A stretch of DNA of 8,930 nt from a bacterium (lineage in GTDB: Bacteria > Margulisbacteria > Marinamargulisbacteria > JAAEMD01): contig JAAEMD010000452.1 of NCBI GenBank assembly GCA_024225875.1, positions 1 through 8,930 on the forward strand, in the 5' to 3' direction. The notes beneath the pieces are model-generated. The model ran no database searches. It was given only the letters and a program-made list of their open reading frames with translations, and was not told the origin of the DNA. Numbering within the stretch: position 1 is the stretch's first letter; each line of letters opens with the position of its first letter. A program made the translations under genes and the position numbers. Shown here piece by piece: positions 1 through 6,933 of the stretch.

Positions 1-337
1 TATAGTAAAGCCATCTGCCCAACTTCTGATTAATAGTCGGCGGTAAAATATAATAATCAAACTTCTGTCTTCTAATAAATCTAATAAACTTCAAATAATC
101 CGAGAAATCATCCGAGAAATTATTGTTTTGTCTGTCAAATAAAATAAAGTTTTTTTCAGGAATATGCAGATACTTACTGATAAAATCAATAATAAACTGA
201 TACTGTACTGTTAAAAAAACGTTTTTCCGGGAAAATTTACTGATCAAATAATTTATTGCCGGTATTTTTGTAATAACATCCCCCAAACCATGGTGTGCTA
301 AATAAATTACCTTTAGATTACTGTCTTTTTTTTTCAT
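1..337 (-). CDS. GT9-like (heptosyltransferase-type) glycosyltransferase, N-terminal part only
   Basis: The reading frame opens at ATG 337 and runs off the window at base 1, giving 112 residues of a longer protein. Residues 9-31 read as a beta strand followed by H16-G17-L18-G19-D20-V21 and then I-P-A-I. This is the N-terminal signature of family GT9 (ADP-heptose:LPS heptosyltransferase and relatives), where the Asp of the G-D pair is the proposed catalytic base. The predicted protein is a GT-B fold, cytoplasmic glycosyltransferase that adds a sugar to a growing glycan. The start is set by a TAA directly before the ATG in the same frame, which closes the three-codon ATG at 347-349. A weak TGGA lies 7 bases upstream. 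The gene begins 12 bases after the GT4 stop and is the last gene of the visible operon. A run of nine A residues directly follows the start codon, and two small in-frame tandem duplications lie at 71-88 and 98-121. The donor sugar cannot be told. Confidence 0.75.
   Translation of the reverse strand, partial: MKKKDSNLKVIYLAHHGLGDVITKIPAINYLISKFSRKNVFLTVQYQFIIDFISKYLHIPEKNFILFDRQNNNFSDDFSDYLKFIRFIRRQKFDYYILPPTINQKLGRWLYY
71..88. repeat. 9-base perfect tandem duplication
   Basis: TCTAATAAA occurs twice in a row (71-79 and 80-88) and encodes F-I-R twice in the GT9-like protein. It lies only nine bases from the 12-base duplication. Confidence 0.8.
98..121. repeat. 12-base tandem duplication (11 of 12 identical)
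   Basis: Two adjacent 12-base copies (98-109 and 110-121) differ only at the last base. In the coding frame they give N-F-S-D then D-F-S-D, so the duplication preserves the frame. Confidence 0.8.
326..334. repeat. Nine-base A/T homopolymer tract directly after the GT9-like start codon
   Basis: Nine T residues on the plus strand encode the three Lys codons AAA AAA AAA directly after the ATG of the GT9-like gene. Slippage by one base would shift the whole gene. Confidence 0.85.
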
Positions 338-349
338 TTAAAAATCCAT

Positions 350-1504
350 TTATCTGCATAAATTTTTATAGGTTTCTGCATATTTTTTTACCATTTTATC
401 CTGAGTAAATTTATTACAGGCTATTTCATAGGATCTTGCGCCGAATTCCTGACTTTTTTTATCATCTAACAGCAGCTCTAAAGATCTGTCAAATAAGCTT
501 AACTGATCCCCTGCCTGTAATAAATAACCATTATAACCCTGCTCTATCTGATCTGCTATGCCACCAACATTATAGGCAATAACAGGCAACCTGGAAAACA
601 TCGCCTCAATTATTGCTACAGGCAAACCTTCTCTATAAGAAGGAAGTACAAATAAATCTGCATTCAAAAGTGCTGGCCTGACATCTTCCAAAAAACCGGT
701 AAACACAATAACATCCTCTAGATCACTTACCTTAACAAACTTCAGAAGTTCATTTTTTAAAACACCATCACCAACAACAAGCGCCTTGAAATTAGCACCT
801 TGTGTTTCTTTTTTCAGTTTTTTAACCAAATTAAAATAATCGTACCATCCCTTTTGCCTGTAAAACTGACCTATCATAACTATAACTTTATCTGCTTTAT
901 CTAACTCGTGCTGAATACGGAATTTGCTTAACTGATCATTATCTATAAATCTATATTTTTCTTTTTGTATTCCGTTATAAATTAAGCTTAATTTATCAGA
1001 AGAAATCTTTGTTTCCTGTAACAAATGCTGATACCCGGATTTAGATACAGCTACAACATGATCTGCCTGGCGCAAAATAAATTTATCAATAGTAAAATAA
1101 ATCTTTTTTCTTAATTTTGACAGGGGCAAATCAGAAATCATTGATACACGTGAAATAATTACAGGTACACCTAATATTTTGCCAATAACTATAGCTATGT
1201 CATCAACAGATCCCGGCCCCTGAACATGAATTAGATCAACATTAAGTTTCTTGATTGATCTATACAAATATATAATAGACGCTATATCAAACTTGCCTTT
1301 TATCGAACCATCTATAACAACAGCATTAGAATTTTTAAAAATTGAATACATTCTTCCATAGTGAGGATAAAAAACAGTTGGTTGAATATTAAATTTTCTC
1401 CACTCTTGAATAACATTAGCACTACGCCTTTCCGGACCATTCACACTTCTATTACCATCTGCATCACAGTTTGCTACGGCTACAATTTGTAAAATATTAA
1501 TCAT
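350..1504 (-). CDS. GT4 family glycosyltransferase
   Basis: This 384-residue protein has the usual length and layout of a GT-B fold family 4 retaining glycosyltransferase. The N-terminal acceptor domain begins with a strand (residues 3-10) and carries an N-G-P-E-R-R segment near 22-27 where many GT4s have a Gly-Gly loop. The linker is I-Y-N-G-I at 175-179. The C-terminal donor domain opens with G-Q-F-Y-R-Q-K-G-W (212-220) and has V-V-G-D-G at 243-247. The nucleotide-sugar motif is E292-x7-E300 followed by V-G-G (313-315) and G-Y-N-G-Y (323-327). No signal peptide is seen, so it is expected on the cytoplasmic face of the inner membrane. The ATG at 1502-1504 has AGGT 10 bases upstream, and the preceding stop is 22 bases away. 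Donor and acceptor are unknown. Its place beside a flippase, other glycosyltransferases and a candidate polymerase supports a role in repeat-unit assembly. Family call is firm. Confidence 0.93.
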   Translation of the reverse strand: MINILQIVAVANCDADGNRSVNGPERRSANVIQEWRKFNIQPTVFYPHYGRMYSIFKNSNAVVIDGSIKGKFDIASIIYLYRSIKKLNVDLIHVQGPGSVDDIAIVIGKILGVPVIISRVSMISDLPLSKLRKKIYFTIDKFILRQADHVVAVSKSGYQHLLQETKISSDKLSLIYNGIQKEKYRFIDNDQLSKFRIQHELDKADKVIVMIGQFYRQKGWYDYFNLVKKLKKETQGANFKALVVGDGVLKNELLKFVKVSDLEDVIVFTGFLEDVRPALLNADLFVLPSYREGLPVAIIEAMFSRLPVIAYNVGGIADQIEQGYNGYLLQAGDQLSLFDRSLELLLDDKKSQEFGARSYEIACNKFTQDKMVKKYAETYKNLCR

Positions 1505-1526
1505 ATTTCAGACAACCTGACATAAA

Positions 1527-2876
1527 TTATTGAACACTAATTTTGACAAATAAATATAAAATATGCAACATGATAATAACAAAAAAACTCAATGCAAATT
1601 TATTCAATTTGAATATATTGCTTACTTTTCTGTAGCTAAAATTATAATATTGCATTGAATACACTGCTAAGTAAATTAAAACAGGCACTATCTGTACCTT
1701 ATGTCTGACAGTATATATTAAACCCTGAAATACTATATGAAACAAAAATACAAAATAATAACCTTTTTCAATAACATTCCTGGAAGATATCAGTTTTTTT
1801 TTCTCTGCATCATCCAGTTTTAAATATTTTAATTTACGTCTAATACGAACATATGCGAATATAATCAATACATGAAAAAACAGATAACTGATAGAAGACA
1901 GCCCTGTAAGTAGAGGCAGAATATAAATTGTATTATATGGGTGATTCATGAAAGGATAGAAAGGTACAGGAGAAAAAAAACCTAATATAGAATAAAAGAA
2001 CACCCTGAAAAAATATGGCGCATTAGCTATAAATCCACCCAGCCCTGAAGTATCAACATCTGTGCTGTGATGAAAAAATATGCTTTCGTATATTATACTT
2101 CTGGCTGATAAAATATGAACAAAAAAACTAGCGCCAATCAGATTTAAAGCTAAATACAGTATATATGTTTTTTTAAAAAGAACTTTATATATAAAATAAC
2201 CGGCTAAAATTGCCGGCACAAGAAAAATGTATTCCCATCTAAAAAAAATAAGAAGAATAAAACAAAAAATAAATTGAAGCCAGCGTTTATAAATAAACCC
2301 CAGAAACATTAAAAATACAATTAAACCCACTTCTACTTCCCGCAGCAAAACCAGACTATAAATCAGTAAGAAAGGTTCAAATACAGATAAAAAGAATACA
2401 AGTTTTATCAAAAATTTCTTATTAAACTGCCTGAAACGGTTTACTGCCTGCACTAAAGTAAAGAATAATAACGAAGACATAAAAATATGAAAATATATAA
2501 ACTGCATATAATGAATTTCGGTTATTTGAAAAACACGGCTGTATATTTTACCGACCCAGTATAAAAGAAGATGAAAAGCAGGATCTGCAACAAACGCATG
2601 CTTCTTTGGAATAAATTCATCAGTGGAATTTACTGCATCAATAGTGTAATAATAGAAACTATCTGTATCTGATTCAGGAGAACTAGGGAGCCCTTCTATT
2701 GCTGTCTGGCCATTATAAAATACAATCCATGCCAGTATTATTTTAAAACAGTATATAAAAATAAAAGTAAAAATAATAAGTAAATTGTTTCTTCCTGCTT
2801 TAGTAAACAGTCCATAAACAAATAAACATATTTGAAAAAATACAATAATAATTAAATGTTCTGTTATATTTATCAC
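1527..2876 (-). CDS. Multi-pass membrane protein: candidate polysaccharide polymerase (Wzy-like) or GT-C glycosyltransferase
   Basis: The 449-residue protein is strongly hydrophobic, with roughly ten to thirteen possible membrane helices (for example 7-24, 31-54, 124-145, 156-177, 201-232, 238-257, 285-305, 318-345, 371-410 and 427-446). A polar loop at about 55-100, after the second helix, contains E68-S-D70-T-D72 followed by F-Y-Y-Y. Further conserved-looking charged spots are L-R179-E180, R213-W-E215 and R391-H-K-V near the C-terminus. Size, topology and position between glycosyltransferases fit an O-antigen/capsule polymerase of the Wzy or EpsG type. The DxD in an early outside loop also fits a GT-C enzyme using a lipid-linked donor. 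I cannot separate these from sequence alone. The start is GTG (2874-2876); a GAG lies 9 bases upstream and no ATG occurs in frame until residue 124, after two helices. A run of nine A residues falls in the cytoplasmic-looking loop near residues 358-361. Confidence 0.72.
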   Translation of the reverse strand: MINITEHLIIIVFFQICLFVYGLFTKAGRNNLLIIFTFIFIYCFKIILAWIVFYNGQTAIEGLPSSPESDTDSFYYYTIDAVNSTDEFIPKKHAFVADPAFHLLLYWVGKIYSRVFQITEIHYMQFIYFHIFMSSLLFFTLVQAVNRFRQFNKKFLIKLVFFLSVFEPFLLIYSLVLLREVEVGLIVFLMFLGFIYKRWLQFIFCFILLIFFRWEYIFLVPAILAGYFIYKVLFKKTYILYLALNLIGASFFVHILSARSIIYESIFFHHSTDVDTSGLGGFIANAPYFFRVFFYSILGFFSPVPFYPFMNHPYNTIYILPLLTGLSSISYLFFHVLIIFAYVRIRRKLKYLKLDDAEKKKLISSRNVIEKGYYFVFLFHIVFQGLIYTVRHKVQIVPVLIYLAVYSMQYYNFSYRKVSNIFKLNKFALSFFVIIMLHILYLFVKISVQ

Positions 2877-2883
2877 TTTGCTG

Positions 2884-2890
2884 TTCTCTT
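2884..2890 (-). promoter_or_regulatory. Weak ribosome site supporting the GTG start of the membrane protein
   Basis: A purine-rich AAGAGAA has its GAG 9 bases before GTG 2876. No ATG occurs in frame for the next 123 codons, and two predicted helices lie in that part. The GTG is therefore the best start. Confidence 0.5.
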
Positions 2891-2907
2891 TTATTATAAT
2901 TGCATAA

Positions 2908-3960
2908 CTAGCAACTTAATTTTCCTAATAAAAATTCAACATTTTTATCAATACCATGATTATCAGTAATATACTTATTCATAAATTCAGGGTCTTTGTG
3001 TATAACCCGCCTGTTTATTGACTTAACAAGCTCATCAACAGAGCTGAAAACTGCACCTAATTTACCATGCGCATTCTTAATAAGGTTATCAGGATCAATA
3101 CCCAGCGTATATACAGGAACACTATTATTCCAGGCCTCCAGAAAAGTATTGGAAAATCCCTCATGCGTACTTGTTGAAATAAGTCCTTTAGCCTCCATAT
3201 AAAAATTATTTATCAGGCTTCTCTTAACAAATCTATGGTAAATTATATTTTCCTGATCGGACATCATTCGAATTATATCATCTACATATTTATTTCGGGT
3301 AGTATAAGGAGCGATAACAACAAAGTTTTCAGATGGCATTTTTCCAGCTGTTTCAATTAATAGCTCAAGTCTTTTTAAAGGAACCATCCTTCCTACCCAT
3401 AAAAAAAACTTTTTTTTCTCTGCATCACCATCATTTGATCCATTATTTCTTATTTCAATCAGACTTTTATTCAAGACACCCTGCTTATTATAATATTTTT
3501 TTAAAAGTGCCATCTGATTATTATTCTGTACAAAAATATATTTTGTCATCTTAATAAAGATTCTAAAACAGGTTCTATTGAATTTTTTAACAGAGCTTTC
3601 TATATCAAAATCAACATCACTAGCCGCAAAATAGACCATTTTCTTTCTAAAAATCAGTCCATATATTCCCATAACAATAGCCATGTTTGATGGACTGCGC
3701 AAACAAATAACGTCTGGATTTTCCCTTACAAGGCTCCCAAAAAAATAAAAATATTTGAGTATTCTTTTATTATATGGAAAAGAAATCAGTTTGTACTTAC
3801 TGTATTTAGTGATTTCAGCTGTTTTAGTACAAATAACAACCTTATGCTGTTTATCTAATAAAGAATTTATTAAAATAAACTGCTGCAGTTCAGACCCGCC
3901 TATAGTTTCTGACCCATTGATTAAAGAATATATTTCAGGTGAAAAAAAAAAGAACTTCAT
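2908..3960 (-). CDS. GT4-like glycosyltransferase
   Basis: This 350-residue protein is a GT-B glycosyltransferase of family 4 type. The N-terminal domain has the G-G-S-E loop at 21-24 that contacts the phosphate of the donor in this fold, and a short D-V-D segment at 115-117. The C-terminal domain opens with V-G-R-M-V-P-L-K-R (189-197) and carries a complete E267-x7-E275 motif in the context T-H-E-G-F-S-N. It is slightly short for the family because the linker and middle of the C-terminal domain are compact. The ATG at 3958-3960 is supported by an AAGGA 11 bases upstream that shares bases with the stop codon of the preceding gene. A run of ten T residues (plus strand 3942-3951, all A) falls in codons 3 to 7, and an A8-G-T8 stretch lies near residues 182-187. 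Likely cytoplasmic and part of repeat-unit assembly. Sugar specificity is unknown. Confidence 0.88.
   Translation of the reverse strand: MKFFFFSPEIYSLINGSETIGGSELQQFILINSLLDKQHKVVICTKTAEITKYSKYKLISFPYNKRILKYFYFFGSLVRENPDVICLRSPSNMAIVMGIYGLIFRKKMVYFAASDVDFDIESSVKKFNRTCFRIFIKMTKYIFVQNNNQMALLKKYYNKQGVLNKSLIEIRNNGSNDGDAEKKKFFLWVGRMVPLKRLELLIETAGKMPSENFVVIAPYTTRNKYVDDIIRMMSDQENIIYHRFVKRSLINNFYMEAKGLISTSTHEGFSNTFLEAWNNSVPVYTLGIDPDNLIKNAHGKLGAVFSSVDELVKSINRRVIHKDPEFMNKYITDNHGIDKNVEFLLGKLSC
3942..3951. repeat. Ten-base A/T homopolymer tract at a GT4 gene start
   Basis: Ten A residues on the plus strand are ten T residues on the coding strand, within codons 3 to 7 of the GT4 gene that starts at 3960. 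A one-base change would put the gene out of frame right after its start. Length and place make it a candidate slippage site. Confidence 0.85.
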
Positions 3961-3971
3961 AATAATCTATA

Positions 3972-3976
3972 TCCTT
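3972..3976 (-). promoter_or_regulatory. Ribosome binding site AAGGA overlapping the previous stop
   Basis: AAGGA lies 11 bases before ATG 3960. Its first two A residues are also the end of the TAA stop (3975-3977) of the upstream GT4 gene. A ribosome ending there would sit on the site, so coupling is plausible. Confidence 0.6.
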
Positions 3977-5150
3977 AGTACCATACTTCTACTTTATCAA
4001 TAGTATCTTTAATCATAGTTTTCTTATATATGTTCAAGTGTGCATTGATAATTTCTTTTACTGTAACTAATTGAATAATCCCGGCATTATGTTTTGATAA
4101 TCCTTTATCAAGAAAATAACTTAATGCCCCTGCAAAATCTTCCGGGCTATTACAAACCAGACCATCAAAACTGCCAGCAGGACTAACAAGCTCTTTAAGT
4201 CCAGGAGAATCCTTAACTACCAGTGGTAATCCATAGTAAGCTGCTTGAAAGCAGGATTGTGGAGAACCTTCTATGTGAGAAGTTATCAGAAGCACTTTTG
4301 ACTTTGATAAAAGTTCCTTAATATCATTCTCATTCAATGCTCCGGTAATTATAACATATTCATCCAGCCCAAGCTCGCAAATATAATCTCTGTATTTTTT
4401 TATACCAGGTCCTGCCAGAACATATTTAAAATCATTCCTGATTTTTGAGAGTTCATAAATAGACTCTAATGCCAGCTCATAATTTTTCACCTTATCCATA
4501 CGACCGATCGACAATATAATATTTTCTGAATTTAACGTTTTAATTAAAGAGACAGCAGCCTTTTTTTTATTTATACGCCATTGCTCATTAGCCTTACCAC
4601 CAAATAATATATTAGGTATTATTGAAATTTTATCTGCCTCGATCCCCATTTCAATAAGCCTCGTTCTTAACGACACACTCTTAGCTACAATATGGTAAGC
4701 CTTATTCAGGTCCATAATCACTTTCTTTTCTAAAGCAGGGTCCAGGCATATTCCATATCCCAGCTCAGAGACCTTATTAACATCACCTCCACAAACAGTA
4801 ACAATATATTCAATATTAAGTATTTTATTTAATAATCTGGCCACACTGGAAGGAAATGACGTAAAATGAACGTGTATTAAATCTACTTTAAACCTCAAGA
4901 CCAGATACATTACAAGTAAAAAATAGTATACCATAAATAGTCTGGAGCTGATGCTTTTTAAAAACCTGAAGGAATAAAAGATTCTTTTAACTTTTAGCTG
5001 GATATTTAAATTAGACGGTCTGGCAAAGGGAGAGAGGAGATAAAGTTCTATATCATCATTTTCCGGCATATTATTTATCAGTCTCAGCAAACCCAGTTGC
5101 GTACCACCTATTTGAGGAAAAAAGCACGTAGTTAAATATAATATTCTCAT
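3975..5150 (-). CDS. GT4 family glycosyltransferase with variant E-x7-Q motif
   Basis: The 391-residue protein has the complete two-domain layout of a GT4 enzyme. Residues 1-20 give a strand and a G-G-T-Q loop (15-18). The helix at 70-88 is unusually hydrophobic and may sit on the membrane. V-T-V-C-G-G-D-V (117-124) is the family H/R-G-x-D segment. I-P-N (178-180) is the linker, S-I-G-R-M-D-K-V-K-N (214-223) opens the donor domain, and A-G-P-G (246-249) follows. The donor motif reads E294-G-S-P-Q-S-C-F-Q302, so the second Glu is replaced by Gln (codon CAA at 4245-4247). Cys120 stands where His or Arg is common. The rest of the fold looks intact and no frame damage is seen. Its ATG overlaps the stop of the amidotransferase gene as ATGA, which suggests translational coupling. 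It is a probable cytoplasmic glycosyltransferase for the repeat unit. Activity is likely but less certain than for its neighbours. Confidence 0.88.
   Translation of the reverse strand: MRILYLTTCFFPQIGGTQLGLLRLINNMPENDDIELYLLSPFARPSNLNIQLKVKRIFYSFRFLKSISSRLFMVYYFLLVMYLVLRFKVDLIHVHFTSFPSSVARLLNKILNIEYIVTVCGGDVNKVSELGYGICLDPALEKKVIMDLNKAYHIVAKSVSLRTRLIEMGIEADKISIIPNILFGGKANEQWRINKKKAAVSLIKTLNSENIILSIGRMDKVKNYELALESIYELSKIRNDFKYVLAGPGIKKYRDYICELGLDEYVIITGALNENDIKELLSKSKVLLITSHIEGSPQSCFQAAYYGLPLVVKDSPGLKELVSPAGSFDGLVCNSPEDFAGALSYFLDKGLSKHNAGIIQLVTVKEIINAHLNIYKKTMIKDTIDKVEVWY
5147..5150 (-). promoter_or_regulatory. ATGA stop/start overlap (amidotransferase to GT4)
   Basis: The TGA of the amidotransferase gene and the ATG of the following GT4 gene share two bases (ATGA). 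Only a weak GAAAG lies upstream of this ATG. This arrangement commonly gives translational coupling by re-initiation and ties production of the two proteins together. Confidence 0.7.
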
Positions 5151-6928
5151 ATTCTGTTAACTTTCAAATAAGAGTCCAGCACATAACTGGACCATGCCAT
5201 CTTATAGTTAAAATGATCAGATTTAATATTATTTTTTATCTCTTTTAAAAACTTAAACCTGCTGTCTGCCCAGTCCATCAAAGGAACTGAAAAACCCCGT
5301 TTTTTGGAGTTTAGAAATTGATTACTGAAGTTTTCTTTCAAAACATTTTTCAATAATTGTTTTCCCTTGAAATTCTCATAAAAATATTCTTTCTTTAAAC
5401 CTGACGTAAATTCAAAAAGCTTATGATCCATCAAAGGTGAACGTGCCTCCAGAGAATGATACATAGTTGCTATATCTGTTTTGGCAGAAAAACAGTTTGT
5501 CATATACTCATGCTGGTATGATAAAAAATAATCAAATAGATTGTCTGTTTTTTTTCTGTGTCTGGCGTCTAAACTCAAAATATATTCCAAAGCTGTATCT
5601 TTATACCTTTTCAACTCAAAATCAGTTACATGAAAAACTTCCAGTGAATTAATGACCTTCATCTCAGGAACTAATCTTTTACGCATACCATATTTAATTT
5701 TATTATTTACAAACTTATTAAATATCACCCTGTATATTAAATACCTCAGGTTAAAAGGTAAAAGTGATGAAAACATTTCCGGTAATTCGTAATTAATATA
5801 ACCGCCCTGTTGTTCATCGCCACCATCCCCTGTTAAAACAACTGTAAAATGAGGTTTAGCTGCTTTGGAAATTTTCATAAGCGGTAAGGTTGCTATATCT
5901 GAGAAAGGCTCATCCAAATGAGAGATAAGTTTATCAATATCTGTCAAAGTCGTTTGATTTATGTCAGTTTTAACAAGGTCTATACCAAGTTTATCAGCAA
6001 CAAATTCAGCATTTTCAGTTTCATCACATACACTGCCCTTAAATCCTGCAACAAAGGCCTTTATATTACTTTTCTGCTTTTTAACTTCCTGTGCGATACA
6101 GGTTGAGTCGACACCTCCTGATAAAAACAGTCCTATAGGTACATCCGATTGCAAACGAATAGAAACAGCATCATCCAGGATAGCCTTAAACTGATCCTGA
6201 AGCTCTTTTAAAGAATCAGGTTTAAACTTGTTTCTATAATCAAGGCTCCAGTAACTGCGAATATCCAGGTTACCATCTTCATAAACAGCATAACTGGCAG
6301 GAGGTATTTTATACGTATCTTTATATGGAGTATATGGAGGAGGTATATGTGCAAACATCATAAACAAAGGTACAAAGGAGTCATCTATAACATTATTAAA
6401 CACAGGATGAGCTTTGAGCGCTTTTAATTCAGACGCCCATATTAATCCCTCCTGGCTCACCTGGTAATAAAGGGGTTTCTGGCCCATCCTGTCACGAACC
6501 AGGATAATCTTGTCATTATAACGCTTATCCCATATAGCAAAAGCATACATACCTCTCAATAAAAACAGGGTCTTTTCCAGCCCGTACTCCTGGTACATAT
6601 ATAAAACAACCTCAGCATCACCATTAGATCGAAATTTAATACCTCTTTTTTGTAATTTCTGCCTTTCTTTCTGAAAAGCATAAAATTCTCCATTAAAAGT
6701 TATAGCTATCGTATTATCTGCATTCCACATAGGCTGCATAGCCCTGGATGAAAGATCTATTATTGAAAGTCTGGCAAATCCTAAACATCCTCTGCCATTT
6801 TTATCATACCAGTAATCCTGAGCATCTGGACCTCGATGAATGATCCTGCTGATCATCTCAGGCAAAATGTTGCAGTCATTATAAACTGCTTTCTTATTTT
6901 TATATTTAATACCGACTATTCCACACAT
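5147..6928 (-). CDS. asnB: AsnB-type glutamine-dependent amidotransferase (asparagine synthetase family)
   Basis: The 593-residue protein has both domains of glutamine-hydrolysing asparagine synthetase. The class II glutaminase domain starts M-C2-G-I-V-G, which fixes the start because Cys2 must become the N-terminal nucleophile. It also has R53-L-S-I-I-D, F-N79-G80-E81 and G-D104-A-E. The synthetase domain carries the ATP-pyrophosphate loop L-S-G-G-V-D-S-T at 269-276, G-D-G-G-D371-E372 at 367-372, the E-A-R-S-P-L-M-D block at 494-501 and K-K-R-G-F-S-V-P at 542-549. It is therefore expected to be catalytically competent. Family members make asparagine, but those inside polysaccharide loci (for example WbpS of Pseudomonas aeruginosa O6) are thought to amidate uronic acids. 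Context favours the latter here; this is inference. The pair after D-E is Q-Q instead of the usual L-F. It starts 5 bases after the DUF2334 stop and overlaps the next gene by 4 bases. Confidence 0.93.
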   Translation of the reverse strand: MCGIVGIKYKNKKAVYNDCNILPEMISRIIHRGPDAQDYWYDKNGRGCLGFARLSIIDLSSRAMQPMWNADNTIAITFNGEFYAFQKERQKLQKRGIKFRSNGDAEVVLYMYQEYGLEKTLFLLRGMYAFAIWDKRYNDKIILVRDRMGQKPLYYQVSQEGLIWASELKALKAHPVFNNVIDDSFVPLFMMFAHIPPPYTPYKDTYKIPPASYAVYEDGNLDIRSYWSLDYRNKFKPDSLKELQDQFKAILDDAVSIRLQSDVPIGLFLSGGVDSTCIAQEVKKQKSNIKAFVAGFKGSVCDETENAEFVADKLGIDLVKTDINQTTLTDIDKLISHLDEPFSDIATLPLMKISKAAKPHFTVVLTGDGGDEQQGGYINYELPEMFSSLLPFNLRYLIYRVIFNKFVNNKIKYGMRKRLVPEMKVINSLEVFHVTDFELKRYKDTALEYILSLDARHRKKTDNLFDYFLSYQHEYMTNCFSAKTDIATMYHSLEARSPLMDHKLFEFTSGLKKEYFYENFKGKQLLKNVLKENFSNQFLNSKKRGFSVPLMDWADSRFKFLKEIKNNIKSDHFNYKMAWSSYVLDSYLKVNRI

Positions 6929-6933
6929 AGTTT

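Noticed and set aside
338..349. Three-codon frame (ATG GAT TTT TAA) directly before the GT9-like start
   Set aside because: It could be a leader for re-initiation, but a 12-base frame like this arises often by chance in AT-rich DNA and nothing else supports it.
1795..3427. An 18-base string shared by two genes (1795-1812 and 3410-3427)
   Set aside because: Both copies encode D-A-E-K-K-K with a long A run and the flanks differ. Shared low-complexity coding is enough to explain it, and no mobile-element or recombination signal accompanies it.
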